A stretch of 64,000 nucleotides of DNA from Tetracladium setigerum (GCA_031472005.1 PZJY01000010.1:186001-250000), one strand, 5' to 3'; positions 1-11,723 are shown, numbered from the stretch's first letter. Notes: generated by a model not told the origin, from the letters alone. Program-made: numbers and translations.

Positions 1-598
1 GCCCTTCCACAAAAAAGCCTATCCTAAAGTTGTAACAGTTTCAGATGAAATCTACCTCCATTGCTCTCCCTTCTTCTTCCATTGGTTTTCAAAACAACAT
101 TGAATTTTTGACTTTTGCTCTTGAAAACAATGTCACAAGCTCTGCTCAAATGATCAAGTAATTAGTTGCTTAGTACCTACGGTACCTAAGTACCCACCTA
201 GGTAAGATTACATTATTTTGGTATTTAGTTGGCAAGGTTTGAGAAAGAATTCTAATACTGGATCTTTCTAAGATAGGTAGGTACATATCTTTCCATATTC
301 AGATTTGATATCCAAATACTCATTGATAACCCAACTAGAGGACTGATCTGGTCTACTGATCTAATAACTGGCCGATCGACTAACCGATGCCTTATGTACC
401 GTAAACCACTGAGGAGCTCATCCGAACTGATAAAATAAAAATATATACCCGATTTCCCCGTAAAACAAATTGTATGACCATTCCACCCCCAATTACGTCC
501 CTTAACTCCCTCATTTCTACTCCTATGGCCCTATCAGCAAAAAAAGATTAAAACCTTGCAAGAACTGTACAGGAATCAAAAGCAAAACCATAACAACG
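1..598. other. intergenic, no gene seen
   Basis: No reading frame with protein-like composition. Near 170-205 and 275-285 there are overlapping TACCTA/TAGGTA words, which are common in ascomycete intergenic DNA. This is the 3' side of the minus-strand ADA2 gene. Confidence 0.5.
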
Positions 599-2287
599 CT
601 AAACCACCAACCAATCAACCCAATTCCTCACCCTTAGGTACCTCATGAAACCCTCCCAATCCACCCCATCCCAACCATAAACTCCCACACCTTCCCAATC
701 TTCCCCCTTCCATCTTATACCTCCCCCTGCTCCTCCACCTGAACTTCCCCCTTCCCCACCATCAACAGCAAACAAAGCCTTCGCATCCCTTTTCTTCATA
801 TTCCCATTCCCCTTCATAGCTTCCTTCACGATAACCTCTTTGATAACCAGATACGGTTTTGGATGAATATGGATCTTACTGCACAAATCTATCTCCTCGG
901 GGGTTAGGAGGTGGAGATCTGTCGTTTGCGGTGTGAAGTGTAGTAATGGCCCTTTCTCGAGTGCAGTGACGGGAGGGTGTTTTATCTTTACAACCGGTGC
1001 TGCAGCAGTGCCATTTACGCCATTGACAGCGCCAGATTGAGGTTTTGATAATCGTAAGGGTAGTTCTGGAGCCACGAGCGCTGCAGCACCAAAGGGTGTT
1101 TCTACCACCGGTGGCGGTTTGGCATTTCGTTGTGAAGAGGCAAAGCGTTCGCGGTCAAGACTTCCCATTGGAACAGCCTTTTGCGCTCTGATGACTTTGT
1201 CCTGCTCGTATCTCTCTCCGCTCTTCAGATCGCCTATCTTCATATTCCTCCACTCCTGCAACTGCGTGACAGCTAATCGTAAATTATGCTCCTCCGCGAT
1301 GCCCTTTGAGAAGTCCTCGAAATCTGTCGATGACATCATGCGTGCGTATGGTTTGCATTTGTTAAGGATGTCCTTCTCCTCTTTGGTGCGTTTTTTGTCG
1401 AGCGCGGCGTTCTTGCGGTACTCAAGGAGGGAGTGTTCGAAGATTACCTTTTTTCGCTCGGTTCGTTGGGTTAGGCGGGAGTTGTAGATGTCCATCACGG
1501 TGAGTTTGAGTTCCATCTCGGGTTCTAGTTCGCCGGTACGTTGATTTACGCCCTCGCCTGGGTCGAATTGCATGTGTTGCACTGCTTCTTCGGCTTCGTT
1601 GGCGTATTCGGTTTCAAATTCTAGACGGCCGGGCATGTAACCTTGGACTTCGTGACAGGAGGGCACCGAGGCAGTGGGCTTTTGCTTTGGCGTTGGAGGA
1701 GGTGCATTCTTAGCTTCTTCTTTGCGGCCTTCGATTCGGCGTTTCTTGCGGGCTTGAAACTCCTCTCGTGGCATGAGCTCGAGGAGTTCCATGTCTTGAG
1801 GACTGGCTCGTTCAGGGAGGGGGAAGCGTGAGGATTTAAGGTAGACATTCTCATAGTGTTCGCGGACTTCGTCTTTGGTGCGGTAGCCTCCGATGTGATC
1901 TGCGATGTCTGCCCAAGATCCCAATCCATATGTTTCAGCACCTTCGAGGAGGAGGAGTTCTTCATCTGCACCCCAGTTCTTGTCGTAGATGGGGACGGAG
2001 TTCTGTTCGATTACGCGGAAGGGATGAGTGGCTGGCTGGTGGTTATGGGAGGAATCACCATTGGAGAAACATTGTACGCAAAGATCATAGTCGTTGCATG
2101 TGCTGTGGGCGCAACGGATGCGGACCTGAGGAGAGCGTTAGACGGAGGGAGGGGGATAGTAAGATGATGACAATTGGGGGGAGGGGGAACTCACTGTGGA
2201 AGTTATATCTGCCGAACACACATCACACACGTATTTCACTCCTCCCTCACCACCGCGCGTGGCGGTTTTCTTACGGATAACCCCCAT
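599..2287 (-). CDS. ADA2: SAGA/ADA complex adaptor ADA2
   Basis: Transcriptional adaptor that partners the GCN5 histone acetyltransferase in the nuclear SAGA and ADA complexes. Two exons, 2195-2287 and 599-2125, around a 69-nt intron (GTGAGT...CAG, phase 0). Seen in order: an N-terminal ZZ zinc finger split by the intron (YVCDVC, then RCAHSTCNDYDLCVQC), a SANT domain (WGADEELLLLEGAETYGLGSW), a coiled middle region, and a SWIRM region (LLTPEEIDLCSKIHIHPKPY). The Met at 2287 directly precedes the ZZ finger, as expected for the family. As read, the protein is 539 aa and its tail is Gly/Trp-rich. The SWIRM end expected from the family (VWEFMVGMGW) lies in another frame at about 643-702, after a G-rich stretch. 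The true stop is therefore probably at 643-645, after a frameshift or an unrecognised intron. Confidence 0.93.
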
Positions 2288-2798
2288 CTCGTCCAGCTTG
2301 TCGAAGATCGGGGGGTGATGGGAGGAAGGTGAGAATCGCGACTTGCGCCTGGGGCTGTAGTTCCTGGATGGAAGGAGGAAATGATGCGTAAAATGGGGGA
2401 TATGATGGAAAGATGTTGTCACTTTCAGCCAGGACACAGAATCACAACATTGAAAATGAATTTGGGGTGGGAGTTGAAATGCGATGGGTGTTCTTCTGCA
2501 AGAGAGTTTCTTGGTTGTTGACGGCGTTGAGGTTGCTCATGGACCGCCTAGAGGTTAGTTGATGTGGCTAGTGCTGTGGCTGAACCGCATTGCCAAGCCC
2601 AATAACCGATTGCAGTTTAGCGGCATGCGTCGACAAAGGAACATCAGGGAGGGGATAATACTATATTGGGATGTTGATTCGTCCCCTTTATGTCAATATC
2701 ACATTATATATCGGCTTGTTAATTTGCATATAGAAACTTGAAACGAGCGAATTTTTATGTTGCTTGCCTTCCTTCCATTTCCATACTCTACCTATACT

Positions 2799-2876
2799 TC
2801 TTCACTTCAAGGTGAATTCACGTGCCCTTCCATGAAATGGGCTCACCTCAGCTCAGCCAACGGCGGTGGCATCGAT
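2799..2876 (+). repeat. dispersed ~78-bp box, copy A
   Basis: Non-coding stretch that aligns over about 78 bp with 7335-7410. Shared words include TCACTTC, TCACGTGCC, TGAAATGG, CTCAGC, CAGCCA and GTGGCATCGAT. It lies between the 5' end of ADA2 and the 3' end of the next minus-strand gene, and contains a palindromic CACGTG. Confidence 0.6.
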
Positions 2877-2890
2877 CCAACTTATTATTC

Positions 2891-2911
2891 AAATAAATAA
2901 ATAAATAAATA
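2891..2911. repeat. AAAT microsatellite
   Basis: About five tandem AAAT/AATA units immediately beyond the dispersed box. Confidence 0.85.
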
Positions 2912-3037
2912 TCTCCCTTATTAAATTTGAGGAATGACTTGTTGTCTCCCTAGTTCTTATCATATATTGATAGTCTGATACAAAATAACAAGCAAAAAAC
3001 CTAAGTAGGCACCAAAGACTCTAAATCTAATGCATGA

Positions 3038-4128
3038 CTAAAACACTATTTCAAACTTAATATTGATACAAAATTCCTGTCCTCTAGATGTTCCCAAGCA
3101 ATAATATCCACCCCATCTCAAACCCCTCTCAAGCACTGGCTGTCCTATCTGGTGTTTGGCCAGCCTCCCTCGATACTGGCGGGGTGCTCCAGCGACCAAG
3201 CCCGCAAACACATACAAGCACACGATCACAAACTCCTCCAAAATCGCCATAAACAACTGCACCACCCACTTATTCCCAGTAATCCTGAAGTTGGGGTTAT
3301 CAGAGAAAGCAGAAATGATGCTATAAAGCAACCTGACAGCTAAGAAGGGCAGCGCAGCAAGAACAGCAATGTAAATACTCCACTCTCCACGCATGGCTCT
3401 TCCAACGTCTTTCAAGGTGATGATCGCCAACAGAACCAGGCCGAGATAGATGATGAGAAACATGACGACGCCGACTTTGGTGTATTTCGGCCCGGATGAG
3501 ACGTCGGAGGGGTCATTGGATGCTGCATCGGTTCCACCGACGATGCAGAGGGCGAGGGCGACGATGGTGGGGATTTGGAGGAGTTGGATTACGCGACTTC
3601 GACGGGAGTTTGCGGTTGCCCGTGATTTGAGAACCTTTCGTCTGTGTAGGTAGTGTTAGTTGAAAGTAGAACAAGCAAGTTAAATGAGGTGGTGAGATTT
3701 TACCCAATGCCTCCAACAAGTCCTGGCAAATTGTACTGGTTGTTATCTGAACGAATGTGACTTGATACATGATCGCATCTGCAGTAGTACGCATTAAGGT
3801 CAGTAAGTGGTACCTCAGAAGTTCTTTTGAAGTATTTTCGGACTACTTACACTCGCTTAAGAAGTCCTAAGCTGGCCAGCAAGAGAGGACTTAGGCCAAC
3901 AGAACTCAAGATAGCTGCCCATTCAATGTCGGTGACATTTGTTGGATTATGCTCGCTTGCTATCTTGAATCCTGCTCCGACACATCGAATTATGCAGAAT
4001 AGCACAAGATAAATCCAACCCAGTTGGCGATTGAATCCGTGGCGGAAGATGATGATCAGTGTGAGGAAAAAGATTGGTATGTAAACGCAAAGCTCGGCGA
4101 TTGCGATAATTTCGGCAGCGGGTGGCAT
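3038..4128 (-). CDS. seven-helix membrane protein, DUF7702-like
   Basis: Polytopic membrane protein of unknown function, 318 aa. Exons are 3851-4128, 3704-3778 and 3038-3641, with GTAAGT and GTAAAA donors. Hydrophobic segments include IAELCVYIPIFFLTLIIIF, LGWIYLVLFCIIRCVGAGF, a segment at the exon 1/2 junction, LLQIPTIVALALCIVGG, MFLIIYLGLVLLAIITL, YIAVLAALPFLAVRLLYSI and LFMAILEEFVIVCLYVFAG, so about seven helices. The pattern NPNFRITGNKWVVQLFMAILEE matches the DUF7702 membrane proteins common in filamentous ascomycetes (family knowledge). The tail after AGAPRQYRG is polar. No frame damage was seen. The fold class is fairly sure, the function unknown. Confidence 0.85.
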
Positions 4129-4891
4129 AGTGAGTGAAATGAGATTGGAAGTTGATGATTGTTGTTATTTTGCGGTATCGAGAAATCGGGGTTTGAGTTG
4201 ATGGTGAGATGCAGATCAGGGAACAGTGTGTGATGGAGAGACAATTCCCTCATTTCGAAGAACGTTTTGCTTCTCTTTATACATTGCGATAGAGAAATTC
4301 CTGTGAGTGCTAGAGCAATTGTTCTGTTGCGTATGTACGCGTAGTTCTGCTCAAGTTCGTTGATGTACGAATTCATGTCCTAAAGAGGAAATTTCGAACA
4401 ACACGCGGCATCAAGATGTGCCAAGCCACAACTAGCGGGTTTTTGGGAGAAAGCTTCTACGGCATACCCGACCGACAGGGCTGAACACTCGTATTCAGAT
4501 GTCCAGTGGCCTCGATAAAACTGGAAGATGTGCCGCACTAACCGTGCTGACACTGCTTCGTTGATCGCCAGTTCTGTGTTGATTGGCCAGCATCCGACTG
4601 TCCCAGGCTGTACAGTATCATCATATTGCTTCGCAGTAGATCTGGCGTAAATTGGCAAGAAAGCTTGGTACGCGTGTGCTGCCGCGAAAATCCCTCCCAG
4701 AATGGTAAATACCGAACTGTAAATAATTCCTGTTGGGCAAGTTCTTCTGATCTACATAGTGCTCGTTCTTCATCCAATTATTTGCGCCCAATTCTTTACG
4801 CCCGATAATCTCAATCAAACGTTTGTATTACCTAAACACAGCCAGGAATTGAAAGCATTTCAAAATACATTCCATGAAAAGGCGCTCGAAA
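4129..4891. other. intergenic, no gene seen
   Basis: Divergent intergenic stretch between the DUF7702-like gene (minus) and the Zn2Cys6 relic (plus). The small frames on both strands here lack protein-like composition and start context. Confidence 0.4.
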
Positions 4892-5486
4892 ATGAAGTAT
4901 TCAGACTATCGCAGCAAAGCATGCACAGAATGTAGACTACGGAGAACGAAGGTATGTCTCAACTCGGCAACAAAGTCGTGCGACTCAGTCCACTGACTTC
5001 TCCAGGGTGGCAACTCCAGACCTTCTTGCAGCCAATGTATTAGAGCGGGACAAGAATGTAAAGGATATACAGACTTTCCAGACCTCATGTTCCGCGACGA
5101 GTCCAAGGACAGGCAGTCAAACACCAAACACCAAATGCTCAAAGAAGCCAAAGCAAAACCCACAAAACCAACGCTCAACACACTCGCCCCAAAAACGAAA
5201 GCCAAAGACCAGTCTCAAACTTCCAACACCTGACCGAAACTTCACAACGGGCTTCAGTTCTCTTGTCGCCAGCGGGCCAAGAATATCTCCCGAAGGACAG
5301 GCGGCTTGCTATTTCTTCCACAATTATGTCCTAGCCAAAGACCAGCAAGTCCGAGGAAGTTTGGTAGTGAAAAAAACGTTCTTCCGACTCTGCAATAAAG
5401 AGCGATCATTCGTATCAAGTTGTTTATCACCCATTTTATTTCAACTAGAGAATATGAACTCACCGCTCTTCAACACTCTTTGCTGA
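4892..5486 (+). pseudogene. 5' fragment of a Zn(II)2Cys6 regulator
   Basis: Exon 4892-4951 encodes MKYSDYRSKACTECRLRRTK. A GTATGT...CAG intron follows and exon 5006 onward continues the binuclear cluster (SCSQCIRAGQEC), giving all six cysteines. The frame stops at 5231-5233 after about 95 aa. From about 5229, frame +1 reads on with a segment typical of this regulator class (GFSSLVASG, then SPEGQAACYFFHNYVL) to 5486. The change is +1, so it does not fit the one-base-loss pattern seen elsewhere. No middle homology domain follows, and an opposite-strand HET fragment begins at once. A decayed DNA-binding regulator is the best reading; an unrecognised intron near 5200 cannot be excluded. Confidence 0.65.
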
Positions 5487-5546
5487 CTGACGAATCTCTG
5501 GAACGATGATTCCTCAATGCCTTTCCCTCTAGTACCTAACAAGAGA

Positions 5547-6253
5547 CTATTTAATCTTAATTCTTCCAACCTTCCACTGAGCAGGCACCTCTTTAATATG
5601 CATAGCTCCTTCGACATATGCATGGCTGACAAGTTTATAATAATTTCCGTTCTTTTCAAGAAGATACGGCACCCACGCACTCCAAGAACAGCAACAACAT
5701 TCCCTTTCTTCACAACTTCAGCTGGAGCACTACCAAAAATTCCCATCTTAGTAACAAAAAAATTATCCTCAATGACCGTCCGTGTCTCTAAATTCAAGGG
5801 ACCTTTCGAAGCGGCCCCAGAATATTCTTATCCATAATTTTGGGTTTGTTCTCTCCAAACGCGTTGCTGCTGCAACCCAACAACTCAATCCTTTGAGAAG
5901 CCTGTCTTGAACACTACCACCTGCAGACTATGCAAGCTTCGAACACATGTACTGTACAGCATGGCAAGAAATAATTGGTACCATGCAGGCTGAGATACCT
6001 TCATTCGCCTGTCAAATAGCGCCGTGAGAGTAGACCACAGGGCCTCGATGTTCAACTGCCTGCTATCCATAGGATGGCTATCTCTGACAGCACTGTCACG
6101 AATGATTTCAGCAAAAATTGGCGGCAGGTATTGAGAGATAGAGAGTAGCTCGCTTCCATTACGTTTATGTTCCTCCAGCAAGTGTTTAGTAGCTCCTGAC
6201 GTCCTCTGGCTCGGCTCGTTGGCTTTTGAGAGTCTCCATGATAGGCGTGTCAC
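5547..6253 (-). pseudogene. C-terminal fragment of a HET-type incompatibility protein
   Basis: On the minus strand, TRTVIEDNFFVTKMGIFGSA followed by PAEVVKKGNVVAVLG matches the C-terminal block of fungal HET-domain proteins (consensus FFVT..G..G..P......GD.V.VL). The frame breaks at the CCC run 5672-5674. One base later the usual ending follows (VPYLLEKNGNYYKLVSHAYV, then EGAM), stopping at 5547-5549. Upstream on the same strand, to about 6253, an open frame containing NIEALWSTLTALFDRRM resembles the linker before that block. The HET core itself was not found up to 7.3 kb. The 5547-5840 part is well supported; the extension to 6253 is weak. HET proteins act in non-self recognition and programmed cell death (family knowledge). 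Confidence 0.55.
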
Positions 6254-6686
6254 GGCTATCTATTGATGTGGATATACATTTGAACGTAGGTGTTGAAGTG
6301 AAGCGCAATGATGCGACCTTCACGAGAAACCAAGCCCAAAGGCCAATTACATATCTGTCCGCCGGAGGAAAAAGCTCTCGATAGCTTCTTGAAGCTAAAG
6401 TCTGGCCTGGAGGACAACCATCTTCTTGTCCCGATGCAGACAAGATTTCCGACACTGTTCGGAGGGGCCAAATCATATGGAATCGTTATGTCGTCCAAGA
6501 CAATTCGTTGCTGTCAGGATGCTTATCTTCTAAGAGTTTCCCATATGTTCTTTTGCAGAAAATTCCTGCACTTCCGTAAGGTCTACCTAGGACGCGGAGT
6601 ATTCGAGGGGAGGCTGTATGGAAAGTGAGTGGCAAGCCCTGAACTGCGCTGCCGCGAAGGAGATGGTGGCTGCCAGCTGAAATCCC

Positions 6687-6923
6687 ATGGGTTCATTCGG
6701 CAGGCCTTTTAAAACCTCATCTACGGAATCCAGCGCAGTGCTATCACAATTATCACACGAAACTTGCTTCAGTATGCCCTATTTTCTGAGCTTTGCCGAG
6801 GAATTTGAAGAAAGCAAGAATAGCAAGAGGAGCAACAGTGAATATTTGACACCGAAAAAGATTCTTGGGAGTTTTTGGTTGTGGCCGCTGTATGTAACGG
6901 TGGGGACGGCTATAGCTCTATAA
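6687..6923 (+). pseudogene. possible 3' remnant of a fungal regulator
   Basis: Open frame of 78 codons ending SFWLWPLYVTVGTAIAL, which resembles the C-terminal helix (LWPLYVAG) of many Zn2Cys6 regulators. Further similar-looking codons (RRLYASV, GWRLVSELAR) follow beyond the stop. It has the same strand as the 5' regulator fragment at 4892, so both may be ends of one gene whose middle was lost or replaced by the HET fragment. Low confidence. Confidence 0.3.
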
Positions 6924-7905
6924 AGTTCAAATTCAAAGATTCTATACTGTACTAAGGAGACTATATGCCTCGGTATAGACTGGATGGAGACTTGTATCGG
7001 AACTCGCGCGAGCAGTGTAATAATATCTTTGCAAAGAAGTTGTTCAATTTGTTATTCGGAGCTTTACCGTATGTAGCCGCTCTAAAGTTAGGTACAGTAA
7101 GGATTTAATATAGTTGATTTTCGTTTCACTCGGCACCGATGATATGAAGGAAGGATTCGAAGGAAAGGCTAATAATAAATAGCTGGGGAAGAGCAACAGA
7201 AACCATCCATCATCATCAACAAGCGAGATATTTCTCATACATTTAAATAATACCTCCCTGAAGTGTTTCATTTAAAGTGAGTGAATTTCTTTCTGTATTA
7301 CCCGCCCATCCCCTTTTACTCCTCCTCTATTCATCTTTCACTTCCTGGCGAAATCACGTGCCGGTACTTGAAATGGCTCATCTCAGCACAGCCACAGCAG
7401 TGGCATCGATAATCGTTGTGTGGAGCAGCATCAACACTCACTCATTCACTCGCCTCCTTCCTCCTCCCCCTTTACCCTCCTTTTGTCAGCAAGACCAAGC
7501 AAAGAATTTCATTCACAGCCGACTCCTGTCAATCACTCCTTCAACTTTCCATATCCTTCTTCTCCTTCTCTTCTGCTTCCATTCCCTTGCACTCGAATAT
7601 ATATTTTGCATCAAATCGCTCTCTGTTCATTCACGACCCACCCCTCTCCCTCACTCACGCGGGTAATCTACCTGTTGTTGCATCTTCATCTTTTGGCGGG
7701 GCAAGTCGCCGTGCCGTAGGGAAACCCTGTCTGGTCACCGTTTGAGACGAACACCGACGACCCAGCGACACCACATCCATCTCCGACCACAACCTCCTCC
7801 TCCTCCACCACCTCCTCTACCACCATCTTCACACCTCTTCACAACAGCCCTTGACCAACGGGCTCTCCTCCCATCGGAAATACCACACCCTCCGATAGAT
7901 TCACC
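6924..7905. other. SCH9 upstream region and probable 5' leader
   Basis: No gene. CT-rich tracts at 7440-7600 and 7790-7830 are typical of fungal promoters and leaders. The second copy of the dispersed box is at 7335-7410. ATG triplets opening short upstream frames occur (for example near 7372), so leader-mediated control of SCH9 is possible but unproven. Confidence 0.45.
7335..7410 (+). repeat. dispersed ~78-bp box, copy B
   Basis: Partner of 2799-2876 in the same orientation, with TCACGTGCC, TGAAATGG and the GTGGCATCGAT end conserved. It lies about 0.5 kb upstream of the SCH9 start codon. Confidence 0.6.
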
Positions 7906-10088
7906 ATGAATTCCATGTCTTGGAAACTCACCAGGAGTATGTACCCCTCCCGCTTCTTCTTCAACTTCATCCACCACTCTCTCTCTTTCTCGAGTGTGCC
8001 AGATGTGGGGGGCAAATATCTGCCCTCGAGATCAACACATTGAGCGAGAAAAACGCTGACTGAATGCATCAGAGCTCAAGGACACTCACCTTGGGCCTCT
8101 CGCCAACACCTTCTCACGAACCCCTTCCAACAATTCCCTCCCGGGCGAGAGTGCAAGTGAACAAGCCAGCGGCGCCAACACCCCTATAGTAAATGACAAT
8201 GGCATTGGTAAAATCTCCCCCGATCCCTTCTGCCAGCGGGCATCTGCTAATGCTACCCAACAGCTGCCTCGGAAGCAATTGCAACGCAACCCGCCGCCGA
8301 ACCCCGCCCGGGAATTTTGATTGTCACCCTCCATGAAGGCACAGGTTTCTCCCTCCCCGACGCCTACAAGAATACATTCCAAACACATCAATCTAGCAGC
8401 TCGCTATCCATGGGCAATGGTTTTGGTGTAGCAGGATCAGTCCGACCAGGCTCATCGCAGCAGCAAGGCAGTGTTGCCGGTTCTTACGCCAGCAATTCGA
8501 GACCAAAGACATCAGGTGGTGGCTTTGGGGCAGTTCCTACGAATCACGGCCGTATTTCCTCCAAATACCTTCCATATGCTCTCATCGATTTCGATAAACT
8601 CCAGGTCTTCGTCAATGCCGTCGAGGGTACGCCAGAGAACCCCCTTTGGGCTGGTGATAACACTCAATACAAGTTCGATGTGTCCAGAGTCACTGAACTG
8701 GCAATTACTCTCTATCTTCGCAACCCCAACGCTCCCCAAGGCGCCGGACGCAGTCAAGACATTTTCCTCGGTGTGACCCGAATCAATCCCCGCTTTGAAG
8801 AGGTGCACAAGTTTGTCGAAGATCCCAAGGCCAGCAAGAAGGACAAGGAGAAGGCTTTCGCAGAATGGCAGAAGCATGAGAGCACCTTGGGGCAAGCAGG
8901 TCCTGAATGGTTGGATGTACAGTACGGAACAGGAAAATTACGCATTGGAGTGCAGTATATTGAGAACAGAACTCGATCATTGAAGATTGAGGATTTCGAA
9001 TTGATGAAGGTCGTCGGAAAGGGAAGTTTTGGAAAGGTTATGCAGGTCAAGAAACGAGATACCCAACGTATTTACGCTTTGAAGACCATTCGAAAAGCAC
9101 ACATCATTTCAAGATCCGAAGTCGCACACACCCTCGCCGAAAGGTCGGTCCTCTCACAAATCAACAACCCATTTATCGTCCCCCTCAAGTTTACCTTCCA
9201 ATCGCCCGAAAAGTTATACTTTGTTCTCGCCTTCGTCAACGGAGGAGAGCTCTTCTACCATTTACAAAAGGAGCAACGCTTCGACATCAATCGATCGAGA
9301 TTCTACACCGCCGAGCTGCTTTGCGCGTTGGAGTGCCTGCACGGTTTCAACGTCATCTACCGAGATTTGAAGCCTGAGAACATTCTTCTGGATTACTCGG
9401 GTCACATTGCTCTTTGTGATTTCGGTCTCTGTAAATTGGATATGAAGGATGAGGATAGAACCAACACTTTCTGTGGTACCCCAGAATATCTGGCACCAGA
9501 GTTACTCTTGGGTCAGGGTTATACGAAGACTGTGGATTGGTGGACTCTTGGTGTTTTGTTGTACGAGATGTTGACGGGTCTACCACCATTTTACGATGAG
9601 AACACCAACGAGATGTATCGCAAGATTCTCTCCGAACCATTGCACTTCCCTGGTCCAGAGGTTGTGCCATCCGCCGCAAAGGATCTTCTCATTCGACTTC
9701 TCGACCGTAAGCCAGACAAGAGATTGGGTGCCAATGGTGCTTCGGAGATCAAATCACATCCTTTCTTCCACAGCATTGATTGGCGAAAACTTCTCCAACG
9801 TAAATATGAGCCAGCTTTCAAGCCCAATGTGGTATGTAATTTCTTTCAGCCTTTCAAATTTAAAGGGTGCCCTGCTAACAATACCAGACCGATGCCCTTG
9901 ATACCAAGAACTTCGATGTTGAGTTTACGCAGGAAGCTCCCACCGATTCGTTCGTGGATGGACCGGTCCTCTCTCAGACGATGCAACAACAATTTACCGG
10001 ATGGTCCTACAACCGTCCTGTCGCTGGCTTGGGTGATGGTGGTGGCAGTCTTAAGGATCCCGCATTCGGCAGTGTCGACAACAGGTGA
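7906..10088 (+). CDS. SCH9: SCH9-type AGC serine/threonine kinase with C2 domain
   Basis: Nutrient-signalling kinase, the TORC1 effector and fungal S6-kinase analogue. Four exons: 7906-7936, 8073-8207, 8264-9831 and 9888-10088; 644 aa. The N-terminus MNSMSWKLTRKLKDTHLGPL is the conserved Sch9 start and is split across exons 1 and 2. A C2 domain spans roughly residues 70-280. The kinase domain spans roughly 300-560: glycine loop GKGSFGKV, lysine in YALKTIRK, catalytic YRDLKPEN (YRD rather than HRD, normal for AGC kinases), DFG in LCDFGLC, and activation-loop threonine in TFCGTPEYLAPE. The AGC C-tail with turn motif and hydrophobic motif FTGWSY is in exon 4. Reading through the last intron instead would give an open tail to 10284 without the hydrophobic motif. 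Confidence 0.95.
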
Positions 10089-11723
10089 TCGTCTCATGAC
10101 AAAAAACGGTCGAGTCCTCCCAAACAAGCTCTATCAACAGGGCGGCAAATGTCAGAGTTTTCATCATACCACAATCAATCACCTTCCTCTCGCGCGCAGG
10201 GAGAGCGAGCCGTTTCTCCTTCCTTTTGAGATCTTGCGGGGCAAATTCATCATGGCGTTGGGGGATTGGGGGTTTTTGCGTTGATGCAAAAGCGCATCAG
10301 ATGCTTCTGTTTTTTTCCCAGTTATGTTTTCGGCTCTTCCCTTCTTTTTTATAACATGGTTTTGAAAGGCACACGGCCGACTGTTTCCGCGCCGGACGTT
10401 TCTTTGCGCGCCAAAAGCCAGACAGTGGATGGGCAGGCAGATGAGGGAGGGTCGAAAGAGCAGATATATAGACGAGGTAGTGCACTTTGAATTGAGCAGT
10501 CAAATAAAAGACCATGAACATAACCCCCATTATTGATGATTAGCGGCATGTCTCTGGATTGGGATATAGTAGTATATTTATATATTTAAAGGTATATGTA
10601 CAAAGGCATCTCAGGTGAGCTCACTTATTCATCCTCACTAGCAGAATGAATGAAAGGCATGCCGGTCCATCCGCGCACCAAAGGCCCATCGCATCAATTA
10701 CACTTTTCTTTTGCCCACCAAGACCAAGATCTTCTTTTTCCTTTCCTGGATTAATTGAGGAGATGAATGCACGTGGTGAGTGCTTTGTAAGTCCCATCGA
10801 CCGTGAAATCTAGACTTGTGGAGGAGGAGTAATGGGATGAATGGGATCTATCTTTGATTATGAGCGTATGTGCAGTGCTCACTCATCCGGATGATGGTGG
10901 GGTTGGCTACAGCGCGCTAGAGGTGGCATGAAATTTCGCGGAACGTCATTATTGCGAGAGGTATATTTGAACTCACCAACTGCCCTCCTTTCTCCCTCTT
11001 CTTCTTGACCATACATTTTTATCTCGGATAATTTGAAGTGAGAAAGTGTGGAATTGGGTCAATTGAAAAAGGTGTGTAGTATTCTTTATCTTTTTTTCTT
11101 TCTTTTTATGCCTTTGGTATTCCCATGGAGAGCGAGGAGGTAGGAGGGGATGGGATGGGATGAAAGATTGGGCGAAAGCTCACCCCACCTACCTTCCTTG
11201 CTCTCACCACCAAGCAGCCATCCATCCATCCCGCTCTTAACCTCACCTTCCTCCTCGTAAAAGGCCGTGATGCCCAAAGGAAAGAGATAGAAAGCAAGAG
11301 AGAAAGAAAGAAAAGAAAGAAAAAAAGTCTAACAATTTTCCCGTCACAGGTCGGTCCAGCTCCGAAATCGCCGAGTTCACCCCCCGCCATCTTGTCCGTC
11401 TTCTAACTCCTCGGCCATAGATAGATACCAAACAAATCACAATCACAATCACAATCCTCACACTAAGAAAGAAAGAGACTTCTTAGTGCAGTAACAGCAC
11501 CAGTACCTGCCCACTACCCAACCGACTGACCTACTACCCACCCACCCAACCCACCTATCTCCGCCTTCTTCCGCTCAGTCAGCTCAACGACCCCGCCATT
11601 TCTTCCAAGCTCCAGCTCCTAATTCAACTCGACATCCCACCAACCACTACAACTATCCCACCACAATCATCACAACCACAAAAACCACAAAACACAAACA
11701 CAACATCATCAACCACCGCAACA
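10089..11723. other. SCH9 3' region and PGI promoter/leader
   Basis: No gene seen. 11090-11110 and 11280-11335 hold C/T- and A/G-rich tracts. 11470-11720 is CCA/ACC-rich and purine-poor up to the PGI start codon, typical of a highly expressed fungal gene leader. Confidence 0.45.

Noticed and set aside
10089..10284. Extension of the SCH9 frame to 10284
   Set aside because: Results from reading through the last intron; the spliced frame ends at 10088 with a proper AGC tail.
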